A DNA stretch of 64,000 nucleotides from Homalodisca vitripennis (taxonomy: Eukaryota; Arthropoda; Insecta; Hemiptera; Cicadellidae): NCBI RefSeq assembly GCF_021130785.1, contig NW_025776221.1:1-64000 (forward strand), given 5' to 3'. The notes beneath the pieces are model-generated. The model searched no databases and was not told where the DNA came from. It saw only the letters and a list, made by a program, of their open reading frames with translations. This document shows positions 43,190 through 55,913 of the stretch, piece by piece. The first letter of the stretch is position 1. Each line of letters starts with the position of its first letter. A program made the translations under genes and the position numbers.

Positions 43190-45960
43190 GACTCTATTAA
43201 AAACCTAACGTCATTTATCTCAATTAACCAGTCGAATACACTATTGCTGAAAAGGTTCAATTTATCTATTGATCTAGTATTAATAGGTAGTTTATTAAGA
43301 ATTTTGGACCTAAGTGCTGAAAGCAGAGTCTAAATATTTCATTTTTTTACTATTGGTACTCTAAAAATTCTTCTATTTACGTTTCTTGTTCCATATACAA
43401 GGATATAGTTTCGGTACTTTGTACACATACAAATAATGTTGAATAGGTAGCGTTCTAATTTGTTGTAATAGGGGGAACGAGCTATCTCTTAGTTTGATTC
43501 TTAGCATTATGCGCACTATATGATTTTGTGACATTCTAAGATTATCAATTAAAATTTTGCACGCACCACTCCAACAGATTAATCAGTACTGAAGTACTGA
43601 CTGGACTAAAGAATAGTAGAGGTTTTGCAATAAAAAATATATCACAGAATTGTTTTAAAAAGTAGAATGTTCTTGTTGTAGATCGTATTTTGCTGTTCAA
43701 CTCCTGGATATGTTTTCCCCAATTAAATTTTTCATAAATAGTGATTCTTAAATACTTAAAATGACTAACCTGTTCTATAGCTTGGCATTTACATAGAATA
43801 GTTTGTGTACAATCCTGTAGATGATATGAAAGCGGAATTTCAAAATAAAAGTTTATAAAGCCCAAATTTATATATTTTGTTTTGTTTACATTTATTTGCA
43901 TTTTATTGTTACAGCACCATCGTTGCATTAAGGATATGTCAGTTGTAATCCTTAGATGTAGAATTTTGATTTCTTTTTTCCGCATAAAAAAATCGCAATG
44001 TCATCTGCAAATGCACTAATTTTACCACAAAAAGTCTGTTCAAGTAGGTCGTTAATAAAAATAAGAAAAAGAGTTGCTGATAAAATTGAACCTTGAGGGA
44101 CGCCTGAATTTATGGTTAGAGGGGGACTAAGACAGCTCTCAATTTTTACCTGCTGGTTTCTGCCTGTTAAATAGCTCGTAAACCGAGTTAAAGGTAGTCC
44201 TCTGATTCCTATTGACTCTAGTTTACTTAAAAAAATTCTGTGGTTAACTAAGTCGAAAGCTTTAAAAAATCATTGAATAATCCTGTAACTTTAGTGCTTT
44301 CATTTAAATTTAAATAGATCTTATTAGAGATGTTTATTAGCGCGTCCTTCGGTAGATTTCCCTTTTCTTGAATCCATATTGGTTAATATTAATAAAATTG
44401 TTTCTAAGTAATTTAACTAAACGTATATTGACTATTTTTTCAAATATTTTAGAGAAAATTGAAAGTAGGCTGATCGGTCTAAGGTTACTTGATTGTGTGG
44501 AGGTTCCTTTTTTTAACAGCGGCACTACGATACTGTTTTTTAGTTAATTTGGAAAACTTCCGGTAGCCATGCTACAATTTATAAGATAAGTTAATACTGG
44601 TGTAATAAATATTTTAGTTTCTTTTATAAGTTTGGTACTAAAAGAGTCGAATCCAGTTGATCGTTTATTCTTTAGCTGATTGATAATATTTTAGACTTCT
44701 GTTTATGTTGTTAGAAACATAAAAAACGAATGAACGCAATGCGTAGGCGATACTAGCGCAGGTAGCGGCGCGGCCGCCAAGCACCTTGCACCGTTTGTTG
44801 TTTGTTCTTGACCGTGATAGTCAGCTGATTGAACAGAGATAAAATATATGTTTATATCGTATATTACAACATGTGCGTCCTATACCACAACTCCATTATC
44901 TAAAGTTATCTGATTAACACCTTTTTTTAAATTCCTACTCGTCAAATCGTTTATTATTTTCCATTGTTGTTGCGAACCACCGTTACAGTCACTCAGTTTC
45001 CTGGAATAATATTGGTTTTTCTCTATGTCAATTTAATTTTTTAGGTTAGTACAGAGTCGAATGTAATAGTTTTTAAATATATTATCATAAGGCCTCTTTC
45101 GGTAATTTCTGTATACTTTTTTCCTTTTTTTCCAATTTGCAAACCTAGCTGTCATCCACGAACTAATTGACTTTGCCTTTATCACCTTGGAATTTGTATT
45201 TTTAGATTTGCTACTACTATTTACTATGTCAGTAAAAATTTGGTTGAAAATATCATAACAATAATTTTCTCTAATCATGTTATAATCTAGGCTAACCTAT
45301 GTATTTAACCGGTCTTCCTTAATTTTATTTGCCTTATAGTTTATTTCACATTTCAAACCTATGGCACAGTGGTCTGTCAGATCAATATCGAACACAGCAC
45401 TTTAAAATGAATTTAATTTTCTGTTTTTAATGAAAATGTGATCGATACAAGATTGTGAACTGTGTGTAATTCTTGTGGGAGTATTGACCTTAGACTGAAA
45501 ACCACAACCATCCATCAAAATAAGTTAACTCTGGGTAATTACACAATCATTTAGTAAATTAATATTTAAATCACCTGTCATGATTATATTTTTATTAAGC
45601 TTTGGTAGGATATTTAACAATTCATCAATAAAATCATTTACTGGAAAATTTTGTAACCTATAAACTCATACCAATTAAAAATATAAATTCACACTTATCA
45701 ATGATAACCACATCAGCAGTTACCACGCTTACTCTATTACCATATACTCTACTAGGGTTGAAAATAGACGTGATAAAATTTAGTATTGATCATTGACCAA
45801 GATAAATTTGTCAATTTTAAGTTGTAAACTATCACGGTGCATCATATTGTTTTATTTAAATTTAAATATATTAAAAACACAAGGTTTAGAGAGAATATTT
45901 AATTCTGAGCATTTGCTACTTTAACACATGTTCCATGAACCAATAATTAAAACTTTTATT
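43190..45960 (-). mobile_element. LINE with endonuclease and RT, heavily decayed
   Basis: The minus-strand trace runs from an endonuclease start at about 45950 to the RT C-terminus near 43190. In order: SKPCVFNIFKFK (about 45880), IIMTGDLNINLLNDCVITQS (about 45580), VNTPTRITHSSQSCIDHIFI (about 45480) and FDIDLTDHCAIGLKCEINY (about 45390, final DH). The linker ORF is 45278-45033. RT blocks are SNLRPISLLSIFSKIFEKIV (44525-44337), VNHRIFLSKLESIGIRGL (about 44230), INSGVPQGSILSATLFLIFI (about 44110), KISAFADDIA (about 44010) and, in ORF 43985-43545, QAIEQVSHFKYLRITIYEKF. Many frameshifts. A 180-bp GC-rich insert interrupts it at about 44700-44880. Confidence 0.88.
44700..44885. mobile_element. 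Small GC-rich insertion inside the LINE
   Basis: The LINE trace is continuous on both sides (TLDNGVVV on the right, NIINQLKNKRSTGFDSF on the left), but the 180 bp between do not fit ORF2. They include gcggcgcggccgccaagcac. The edges read tgttgtta and ttacaaca, possible short inverted ends. Confidence 0.4.
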
Positions 45961-46081
45961 TTTGTTAGGCCTTTCGATAGGAAGGCTATCTTTGTCAGAC
46001 ACTCAAAAAAGATGTGTCAGACGAAGTTAAGCCTTACTATCGAAAGGGCCTCACAAAAATAAAAGTTTTTAAGTATTGGTT
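45938..46081. mobile_element. 144-bp foldback (hairpin) element
   Basis: Two arms of about 65-70 bases are inverted copies with few mismatches. The left arm is aaccaata...aaaacttttatttttgttag, then gcctttcgatag, then gtcagacac. The right arm is gtgtcagacgaag, then ctatcgaaagggc, then caaaaataaaagttttt and tattggtt. The loop is about 11 bases (tcaaaaaagat). It abuts the 5' side of the LINE at 43.2-45.96 kb. It has no coding capacity and is typical of foldback MITEs; its transcript would be a long hairpin. Confidence 0.85.
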
Positions 46082-47476
46082 TACTGTGCTTAAATGTAAA
46101 TAAGTTAACAGTACCCAATACACGCTCCATCTTCAACAAGTTATATGGTAGCGGATCTTAAGAAAATGATTATATTGGTAGGTGCTATATATAACTTTGA
46201 CACTATACCAATTGTAATATGTATTTACATACAGTGACGTAATGGTCAATATTACTGCAAGATCTCAACTAGTTTTGGCCGAATTACCGTAATAATCCAT
46301 AAATACATTTGATAGTACTAAAAACTGTGTATACTAATAGTAGTAAAAATATGTACAATGACGTAGTATTTAAGTAATAATTATTAGTTTATCATTTATT
46401 TCTTAAGAGGTATTCACCAACAGTAAGTTACAAGTTACTCCAAACAATGTTTTTATTCCTGTTATACTACTATTATTTTATAATTTAATAAATAATTTCT
46501 ACTTTATTTTACACTTTAATACTATAATGAATATTTAAAAGTTCACAAACTTCTTAGTAACAAATTACTGTCTTAATTTACAAATGAGACAATAGGACTT
46601 TAACTTAACACTTATTGCTATTTAGATGAATTAAAACTAGTTTACTTCTCTTTAAAAATGGATCTTTCTCCAAAAGTTGTTTATAATGTAATATAATTTT
46701 TAATGGTGTTATTTCCTTCTTTTATAAATGAGCATGTTTTGAAGATGATTTATAAAGATAACTGACTGTTTTCAGGATACAGTCCTGTTAAGGATATAGT
46801 CGAACTAATTATTTTACTTTATCAACTAGTAATTATTCTTTATCCCTGGCTTGGTATAGTTCTTTAAATATGTTTTATTTAAACATATATCAGATTAAAC
46901 AATTAAACATTAAGACATAATTGAATAATGCAATAAATAATAACTGCATGTCATCTTACTGCAGTTCTTAAGCTTACTATGCCGGTGTTGTAAATTATTG
47001 TAATAAACATATAAATTTTGTGTTTCACCCCATTTTTAGGAAATTTCAGGATTTTTAATTGTCACCAGTTTTATTTAAAAATCTTACATTCTGAACTGTG
47101 AATTGTCTCAAGAGCTTATTCTGAGACATTTGAAGTAGGTTTAAGAGTTCATGGCTATTGGAAACTCTTTAATAATGTTGTATATTAATGATATAACATA
47201 ATCCGGTGCTCCGAATGTAACGTACAGCTTTATTTAGATTCTATTAAGATCACTGTTTGACCATGCATGATCTTTGGAAAAGTAAAATTAAGTAAAAAGT
47301 AAAAAATGGGATTACGGTTAGTTAAAAGTATATTTTTTGATGTCCCTATCTTATCGAAAAGAAGTAGCGAATGAAAGTAGATACAGAAAACAACGCAAAT
47401 ATGCAACGAGCTGTACGAGATGTTAAAAAATAATCTACACCAAACGAAAAAGTTGTTTTTGTTTTGCCTAACTGTA

Positions 47477-47478
<2 letters not shown>
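46082..47478. other. No gene seen; AT-rich DNA
   Basis: Nothing recognised. Confidence 0.5.

Positions 47479-47518
<40 letters not shown>
47479..47518. repeat. (TA)n microsatellite
   Basis: About 40 bases of alternating ta. The minus-strand ORFs reading I-Y repeats cross it and are not genes. Confidence 0.95.
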
Positions 47519-47522
<4 letters not shown>

Positions 47523-48949
47523 CATCATTTAATTGTACACATTTTAACAATTAACTCGATATTTGTTACAATAATCAGTTAGTGGTCACTTTTTAAATAA
47601 GAAATGTTTCGTTTTTCAGGTATCAAGTTATATGCTCAAATATGGATCTACATTTTAAATTCTAAAATGTTTTTTAATACATAGCTCCACTACTACCATT
47701 ATATATAACGCACAAAAATGATATATGCTAATAGTGAAATAAATAAGCAAATGATTCTATAGTGTTACTGTTTGAAATGTAACATAATTTTATAAGTATT
47801 CCCTCATCATATAATTACAAAGATCTACAAATTAATTATTTAATTAAACGCGCCCGAAATCAGAAATTGAACTGCATTGGCTGTAAAGGTAATTGAATTT
47901 CAGTGATATGTTTATATAGCTGCACCATCAACGGAAACACTTCTGAGAATATTTAATATTGCAGTTTAGACAACAGTTGAGTTACGGCCTGTGCTGCCAC
48001 TGTCTGAGGCTTGTGTACTGTCGTATTGTGCTCCAAATTGTCTTGGGTCACAGCTGACTACAGCAGCACAGTCTGTCAGTATGGTCAGTCTGACTAGCAA
48101 ACCAATCAAGTACAAACGCAACTTCTAAGAGTTCATGTTTCAGATATCGAGTACTGAAAACTATATATTTAGAAAAATTACCCCTTTATACGCCATTTAC
48201 GTCGTTTATTAAATTTCTCGTCATTTTTTCTACTTAAGAATATAGCTAAAACTGCAAAAATATTGAAACGTAATTTAACTTGCTATAGTTAAATAAGGAA
48301 AACCATATCCATTTAAGTATTAATCTAGCAATCTGGCAGATTGTGTTAGCATAATGATGATAGAATATACCTGTATACGTATGTTGTATGTGTTTAAAGG
48401 TAAATATTATTGGCTATATAATACTGTACCATAGTTAAGAGAGATCACTTATTTCTCGGTGTTAATGCAAAAACTCTTTAACAAATGGCTTAAATAATGG
48501 TTTGTATGGATTACTGTATTTTAATGGTTTATATGGACGATTGGAACTGATTAGTAGTAAGTCTAATATATCTACGCCGTACAATCCGTTATACAGCCTT
48601 GTTAAATTCTAAGTTTTCATAACTAAATGAATGAATGCGAATTTATTTGTATGGCAAATGTTAAAATAGTTATGGTCAGTCCTTTTCCATGTTTCTGTTT
48701 GAAACCAAGATTCAAATCTAAAAATAATATTTAAATATCATTGTATGTACTGGAACCTTTCCTCTATATTATTATTCCATTGCATTTATGCATAATACTA
48801 ATTAAGGCATTGTTTTAGGTATAATTTTATTTCGTTATTTGATAGCCACACTCTATTTTTTAATTTGCTTTGTATGTCTCTCTGTGTTTCTAGAGTCTTA
48901 TACATTTTAACCTTGAATATGGACAATATAGACGTGATTCTGTCGTTTT
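47519..48949. other. No gene seen; AT-rich DNA
   Basis: 47840-48120 is less AT-rich and lacks simple repeats. It is unassigned. Confidence 0.5.
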
Positions 48950-49690
48950 CCTGAACTTTAATTAGTTTTCGATTTATAAAATATTACTGCATCAGTCACT
49001 TATTAGTAGCGTTGAATATGTATCAGTGAATGAGAATATATTGTAATATGTTGCATTAACAACGTGCTGTTGTGATCTACTAGCGACAAGCGAAGGAAGT
49101 AGCGATTATAAATTTATTATAGGAGACTATTAAACACGTGTTATATTGAGTACACTCTGATAACAATAAAAATACTCAAAATTTAACATTTAACTCGTAC
49201 AAACAAGGTAAAAGATAATTACTATAAGATTAAAATACGATTTCATCATAAATAAAAAACTTGAGTATAGTAGCACTATCTACGCTTTAGAAAACTGAAC
49301 CGAGCAAAATGTCTCCCATGAAATATCTCGAAACGGGTGCAATAAATAATTTCTGCAAATTTTAAGCTAGTAAAACATGTAATAAAGAAATGAAACTCCT
49401 TTTCCTGAAATTTAAAGTTAATTTTCGTTTTTAAAACGTTATTGTATCAGTCGATTACTAGTAGCGTTGTATCAGTCGCGTACTACAAGAGTTGTGTCAG
49501 TTAATGAGAAGATACTACTTTTACTGCTAAAATATGTTGTGGCTTTGTGTATTTAGCGGCAAAAGAAAGAAGCAGCGATAATAAACAAGTTACAGATCAT
49601 TATTAATAATTTAATTATTACTGCTATTAAAAGTTAATCAACGTATATAATTTTTATTTCATAAAAAATAAGGTAATTACAATAAGATTT
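48950..49690. repeat. Degenerate tandem duplication, period about 460 bp
   Basis: 48950-49240 and 49410-49690 share, in order, attagttttcga/gttaattttcgt, tatcag or catcagtc, ctagtagcgttg, gtcag(t)(g/t)aatgag, a gaagtagcgat or gaagcagcgat block, and aaggtaa...attac(t/a)ataagatt. Confidence 0.6.
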
Positions 49691-50504
49691 AATCGGTTAA
49701 CACTCTGATCAAATGTTTAGAATAGTTATGCTGCATATTTAGCACATGAGTGTCCCCTCGCTTGCAAATCACACTTTGCACAAGATAAGTTCTGGTATCT
49801 TCTTTGTCAAGATATGGATTATAGACTACTTATAAAGAAAGATTTAAATTTTAACTTTTATTTTATTTGATTACTTGATATTTTCTTATATGGTAGAATT
49901 TTAAACTGTATGTTGTACAAATATATCATTAATGAAGATATAACAAAAAATTTATTTATTTTTCCTGTACAATCTTTACAGTTATATTACGCAAATGAAA
50001 TTCCTACATATAAGTTTATGTGTATAAATCCGAAACGGAACTTAAAAAGTAAGAAAAATTTAAATATGATTATGATTTAATTAGTTCAAGGCAAAATCAA
50101 GTAGATCAAATGAAATAATTTTTTACGTAAAACAAACAATATAGAATATAGCGGCACTTTATTTCAAGATACGCCGTAACACGGAGCTGGGATTAGCCAG
50201 TCATCTGCTACAATAATTGGGTCCAGCGATCAACGGCGGATTAATTCTTCTCGTTAGCGACGCAAATAACTTCGTTTTGAACAACGTATTACGTTCTTGA
50301 AAATCAATAATGTGACAATGTATTTAATCATCTAGATTGTATTTTCTTGCCTACACAATTTTTTGAACTTAATCCCTTATAAATATGGAATTATCAATAT
50401 TCCTTTATTAGCTCTTATTATTACTATATTAAATATAAATATTCAACATTTATGGTTTGTTTACACACTTTAAATTATTTACATTAAATAAAAGTAACTA
50501 ACAA

Positions 50505-50505
<1 letters not shown>
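49691..50505. other. No gene seen; one less AT-rich island at 50155-50290
   Basis: The island reads ggagctgggattagccagtc, then ctacaataattgg, then cggcggattaattc. Several TAAT cores lie in an otherwise balanced sequence, with no long ORF. Confidence 0.4.
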
Positions 50506-50560
<55 letters not shown>

Positions 50561-50578
50561 TAATATATATATATATAT
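50506..50578. repeat. (TA)n microsatellite
   Basis: About 70 bases, with two taa interruptions. Confidence 0.95.
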
Positions 50579-50722
50579 GAACAGTTTACGGAGAAGTTTT
50601 TGAGATTTATTATTCATAAATCTTTTAGTACCAAGTATGATTTCATTTAGTACCAACTAATAAACATATAAGCCGTGGTATACAAACATATATACAACAA
50701 TATCATTCAAAAGGCTCTAAAA

Positions 50723-50855
50723 AGGGTAGGAAAGAGAGTTACTGGAGCAGAATTCCTGAAATCAAGGATTGAAGAACTAAAGGTGACAGAGCAGAAATCA
50801 ATGTAGCGTTTTATGTTTGTTTCTGTAATTTCTCTCTAATGTTACTGTCATTCAA
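50723..50855 (+). repeat. 133-bp direct repeat, copy 1
   Basis: Identical to 52040-52172 except for one base (tctgtaattt versus tctgcaattt). In one frame it ends VTGAEFLKSRIEELKVTEQK-S-M-stop, open from about 50681 in this copy. I do not recognise the peptide. It may be a duplicated 3' exon, a small element or a segmental copy. Confidence 0.95.
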
Positions 50856-52039
50856 TTCTCTATTCGATCAGCATTCGCGATGAGGTTAATAAATTTCAAA
50901 GCCAGAAAATGTCCGTTTGCGGTTTAGATTTAGAAAATTACCGTTTCTCATGGCCTATTATATGCTGCGTGTTAATGTGTTGGTAAACTATCTAATTTAT
51001 TTTATGTTATCAAAATGCAGACTAACTACAAATATTATGCTCAAAATAGCGCTTGATTGAATTATAATTCTATTCTTAATTATATTGATTATAATATAAT
51101 GCACAAAAGAATATGAATCAAAAAAGTATCATTTAAGGGAATGCAAGACAATACGCATAGTAGAAGTAATATTTCATTGTAAAAGGGCATTGCGAAACGG
51201 GTAAAACATGTATTTACCATTTTTAGGTACATTATTGCACAATTAACAGACTTGGCATTTGGAATCATTTCTGTAGTTTGCACAGGAATATCAGCTACGC
51301 TATTACCGCATGGCCCGTAAATTACATAGCCGTTAGAATTACCACTACAGTTGAAGAGACACATGTCTTATTTAACAGCAAACAGCATGGAAGCTGTATG
51401 AATACGTACAAGATTATATACCTTTTGAATGGGATGAACCTCCAACAGCAAGTAAATATGTTTTAACGGCTGTGCGTAAAGCAGTTTAAAATTTAACGAT
51501 AAGCAGCATTTCATTTGCACTTTTTGTGAAGAAATTATTTCTTGGAGAAGAATTCAGACACGTTGTATCAATGGCTGCGTAACCATTGATGCAATAAAAT
51601 AACATTTTTTTAACAACTTTTCGAATTTGCCAGCCGCCGCATTTTTGCAACAAAAAAGAACATTACAATGAAACTACCTTTAAATTAATAACTGAATATA
51701 TGTAATATCCGACACAAATTTCTTGATTTAAACATTTTTTGCATCTTTACCCCAATTATTTACGTGTTTCCATCTGAATAAGAGCCTTTCTCTATACTTC
51801 AAGATTCTGTTACTCATAATGATGGAGAATTTCCATTACTTTTCTACTACTCTGTCAGACCACACATAGTATTCTACATGATGAAATGAAGAGAGTATTA
51901 GTATAATTGGGTTTAATTCTTTAATCATGGAAGTGAGTTGAAAGGGATGGCAACGGAACACGTAGTGTAAGTTGTTGCACGTAACATAAGCTGTTACACG
52001 TAACTGTCTCTATAGACAGTATACACCGTCTATACGGAG
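50856..52039. other. No gene seen; spacer between the direct repeats
   Basis: AT-rich with short ORFs only. A 20-bp near-duplication (taagttgttgcacgtaac/taagctgttacacgtaac) lies at 51969-52005. Confidence 0.45.
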
Positions 52040-52172
52040 AGGGTAGGAAAGAGAGTTACTGGAGCAGAATTCCTGAAATCAAGGATTGAAGAACTAAAGG
52101 TGACAGAGCAGAAATCAATGTAGCGTTTTATGTTTGTTTCTGCAATTTCTCTCTAATGTTACTGTCATTCAT
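52040..52172 (+). repeat. 133-bp direct repeat, copy 2
   Basis: Partner of 50723-50855, same orientation, 1317 bp downstream. Confidence 0.95.
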
Positions 52173-55100
52173 TACTCGATTAAACATTCAAGATGTCATT
52201 TGGAACTCTTTCAGGATCCACTTTATACTTGCTTACTTTATATCTTACATCTGGAATTGCATCTCTTTTAAGTTTTTAAACTACCTTTTAAACCACTCCT
52301 TGCGAATGAAAATTGTTTTAAACTTTATGGAACCGTTGTGGTTACGTTATATAATCAATATAAAAAATACCAAGAACTATTCCTAAATCAGAAGTGACAC
52401 TGATTACCGATAGAGCAGATATTAAGAAACGCTTTCAATTATATTTTTTATTTTCTCATCCCTTTTATTTGATTTATTACTCGCTTCATTCTCAAGATGA
52501 GAGCTGGCGCAAGCACAAACTCTTTTTGTTCAAGGGCTTCGTTTGCAACCTCGTTACACACGATTCCATTAGAAAAAATTAAAAAGACTTAACAGATTTT
52601 ATTGCATGTGTTAATGACTTCCTTTTAAATAAGTAGGCTATAACAACTGTTGATAAGAAAATAGTTAAGAATGTTAAATACAGTTTGTGTACAAATATTG
52701 TATCAATTAAAAAAATAATTGTCGTCATTCCAAATATATAAACAATGATCATGCTAGAAATAGTTATTATTATTAGTAAACAAATACTAAACTACTATAA
52801 ATGTTTAATTTTAATATGTTTATATACCTAGTTAAATAAAAACATATTTAAACATTCAAAATTAAGGCACACTTATTTTATTCCTCTGTTACTAAGTTGT
52901 TTCAAACTAATTTTCAAAGTGTGTATTTAAGTCTGTATGTTCCAAGTATATGCCGCGAATAAATGTTTTTTTTTCAAGTTTGAAAGATAAAATCTTCTTT
53001 AAAATAAAAAAAAACACAGCAATTAGAATCGTGCTAGGCTATTACTTATATTTATGCTATACCTTATTAAGAAATAAAACAATAAAACTGAGATTGTGTC
53101 TAGCAAAGTTACACTAAATAATATATTTGACAAGTTGGATCGATGAGTGTTTGATTATATGTATATATCAAGAATATATAACGCAGAATGTGTAAGTGTT
53201 TGCATAATCCTGCCAAAGAGCGTTCACTTCCGGTCTGAGATATTTCTAGTAGCATAGTAAAATATGCCTCGTTGTCTCGATGAGAGAAATATATTTACCT
53301 ACTTAGGATTTCTGTCAACACGAGTCTACTTATGCCTTTTGCAATCAAAAGATAATTCGGTCAAATTTATTTACTATGCCATATTTGGGTTTGCCTTGTT
53401 GTTAGAGGTAGAAAAAACACGTACGTACTCAGGCCTGAAAAATCCACTATAGTCAAATCATCTAGTCCCATTATAACGAGGAAATCCCTAGTGTGTTTTT
53501 CAACATGTCAGTAATCATTTATAGTCTTGGTTTCCGGACTTTACTAATGTCAAGGAAGCCAACTAGTCCTGAGTGTCTAAAAATCCATTTACATAAACAT
53601 TTACAGTTATTATGAAACATAAATCATTACAATAGTTGTTAAATGAATTAACATATGGTTGCGCTGTCAAAAACAATGTTGACAAAAACAGTGTTACAAT
53701 AAACTACATTTATCATTCCTAAAAGCCAAAGGTTTATTTATTAGTGAACGCTTTCCTCCCGTATTTAAGTATATTATGAAAAAACTAAATTTTTATGATT
53801 GTTGTGTATTACTAATAATTAGAACTAACGCTTAAGTCAAGTTCTTGCTAAAAGATTTACGAATGTTATATGGATGGTTGAAAGTAACTAGAGTGAATAA
53901 TGTCAGTGGTATAGACAGGGTTTGTTTACTCAATTCTGGAACTTAGTACAATGGCATGTTTGTAGTTTCCAGTTTCCATCAATACGCTGAACATGTGAAC
54001 AATTGATCTGAAGGTATACATCTTTTAGTTTTATTCGCAGCTCTTAAGGAAACTATCTTCCAAAGTAAATCCTGCTTTAAAGTTCAGATGAAAATTTTTA
54101 TCCTATTTACTTGTTTCCAAAGTCAATTCCTTATTTTTAAAATTGTATTTTTGCAAACAAGCAAGGTTAGAATCGCTCTGAAACCACCCAGCCAAGGCGC
54201 AGCCATTCTCTACGTTACGTAACTCGATTATCTTACAATAATCGGCGCATCTTACAAGCTAATGCATAATTGGAAATATATGAATAAGACTGCATTAATA
54301 TTATCAGTTAGTAAGATTTCCGCATGTTGACTGAATGAATTAATATTTTAAAACACAACTATCTGTTGTAATTATTGTCCTGCAGTTAAGTAAATGTACT
54401 TTTGCACCATCATCAAGTAAAAAAGAAGAAGATGGTAGTATATCGTTAAGTTTTTAATGTACAAAGCTAAATACTACCATTTTTGAGCCTAACACGATTT
54501 ATATTGAGATTAGATCTATTTATGTTTTAATTCAAAACTATTTTCTATTAAGAATAATCAACTAGTGGCAGTATATTATTAATTAATGTATAATTTACAA
54601 TTTTTAATTAAATAAAACAACATTTTGCACTTTCATAGTATTAAAACATTAATTTAATAATTATTTGAAAAGTACTCTATTTTTCACTATTTAAACGGTA
54701 TTACTTAGTTAGTATAAGGTTTGAGATAAATCATATACAATTTAGAGTAAAGTTAATGTTGATATAACTGATTCTATATTTCTTTACTGTATAAATACAG
54801 TTATTTGTCATATAACATTTTTAGGGGAACTAATGCTTGTACTAATAAAACCTATAAATAAGTAATGGCATGCTCTGATTATTTTCTATGTACATTGTTA
54901 ATCTTTACTATTTAATAAATTAAGCAACATATTAAAGTAGCAATGAAAAATGGGCATTAAGCAATACATTTTTCCTAACAAATTACATCTGTCAAAGATT
55001 TCTAAAAGAGATTGGACCTAGAATTATTCCGAACGTGATTGGGAAACTGCAATATCCGCCACTACACAAATCTTTTCCCGATACGTTGCTTTCTGAACTA

Positions 55101-55540
55101 TACGCATTTTTTCAGTTACTACATTTATTAAGAAGCATTAAATTTAAACTTTTACCAAGTTGTAAATAATATTTTTAGTTAGAGGTGAAATAGTCTGTAG
55201 TTATTTTCACATGAAACATAATTAATTATTATTTACTATATCTATAATATTCTTTATATAAATTTAAAATATCAAGAAGTAAATTTTAGTTAAATTATAC
55301 TCTAAGTATCTAATTAAATACATAAGAATATATAGTTCGCTAACTGCTGTAAGTACATTGTTTAGTGAGATTTATGGTGCAGGTTTACAATCTCACAATA
55401 TTTATTGTAAGGTAAAGTTTAATTAGCGGTATTAGCGTATGTGTGAGTTATTTGGTGACGTAATTAGATACAAAAGTATGAAGGTAGTAGTAGTACAGTA
55501 GAGTTTATGAACTAATAAACTGTATTAAGCTTATTGTCAT
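52173..55540. other. No gene seen; long AT-rich stretch
   Basis: Short ORFs only (for example 52156-52386 and 53264-53452), none recognised. An inverted pair atggtagtat/atactaccat lies at about 54432 and 54470. 54150-54260 is less AT-rich. Confidence 0.5.
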
Positions 55541-55541
55541 T

Positions 55542-55577
<36 letters not shown>
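55541..55577. repeat. (CA)n-(TA)n compound microsatellite
   Basis: About 18 bases of ca then 17 of ta. Confidence 0.95.
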
Positions 55578-55873
55578 CTATAATAATAATACAGAAATAG
55601 CAATTTTACTTAAAATAACAATTAATTAATTTATCAAGAGTAATAATGCAATGTCTAGTTATTTTATTTCTTCGCCAACATTTACACAAGAAAATAGTTA
55701 TAAGATAAGCCAAAATTTGTAAGGATGGGCAGTATTACCCAAAATACTTACCCCTGTTTATGAAATCTATTTTTATCGTTTGTTAAAAAAGTGAATGCAA
55801 AATTTTGAATTTTTTTTTTTTTATTTTATTTATTTTTTTTTTATTTATTCAATTACATTGTTTTACACAGTTT

Positions 55874-55913
55874 GGCCTCGCCAAGTTACATAAAAAACTT
55901 GTCGGCGAGGTCC
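55874..55913 (-). repeat. Stem-loop in the LINE 3' UTR
   Basis: Arms ggcctcgcc-aagtt and aactt-gtc-ggcgagg-tcc pair with a small bulge. It lies about 25-60 bases before the poly(A) tail, where many LINE RTs recognise their RNA. Confidence 0.6.

Noticed and set aside
47230..47550. 106- and 60-codon minus-strand ORFs with I-Y runs
   Set aside because: They cross a (TA)n microsatellite and show no other signal.
50723..52172. LTR retrotransposon with 133-bp LTRs
   Set aside because: No TG...CA ends, primer-binding site, polypurine tract or coding trace lies between the repeats.
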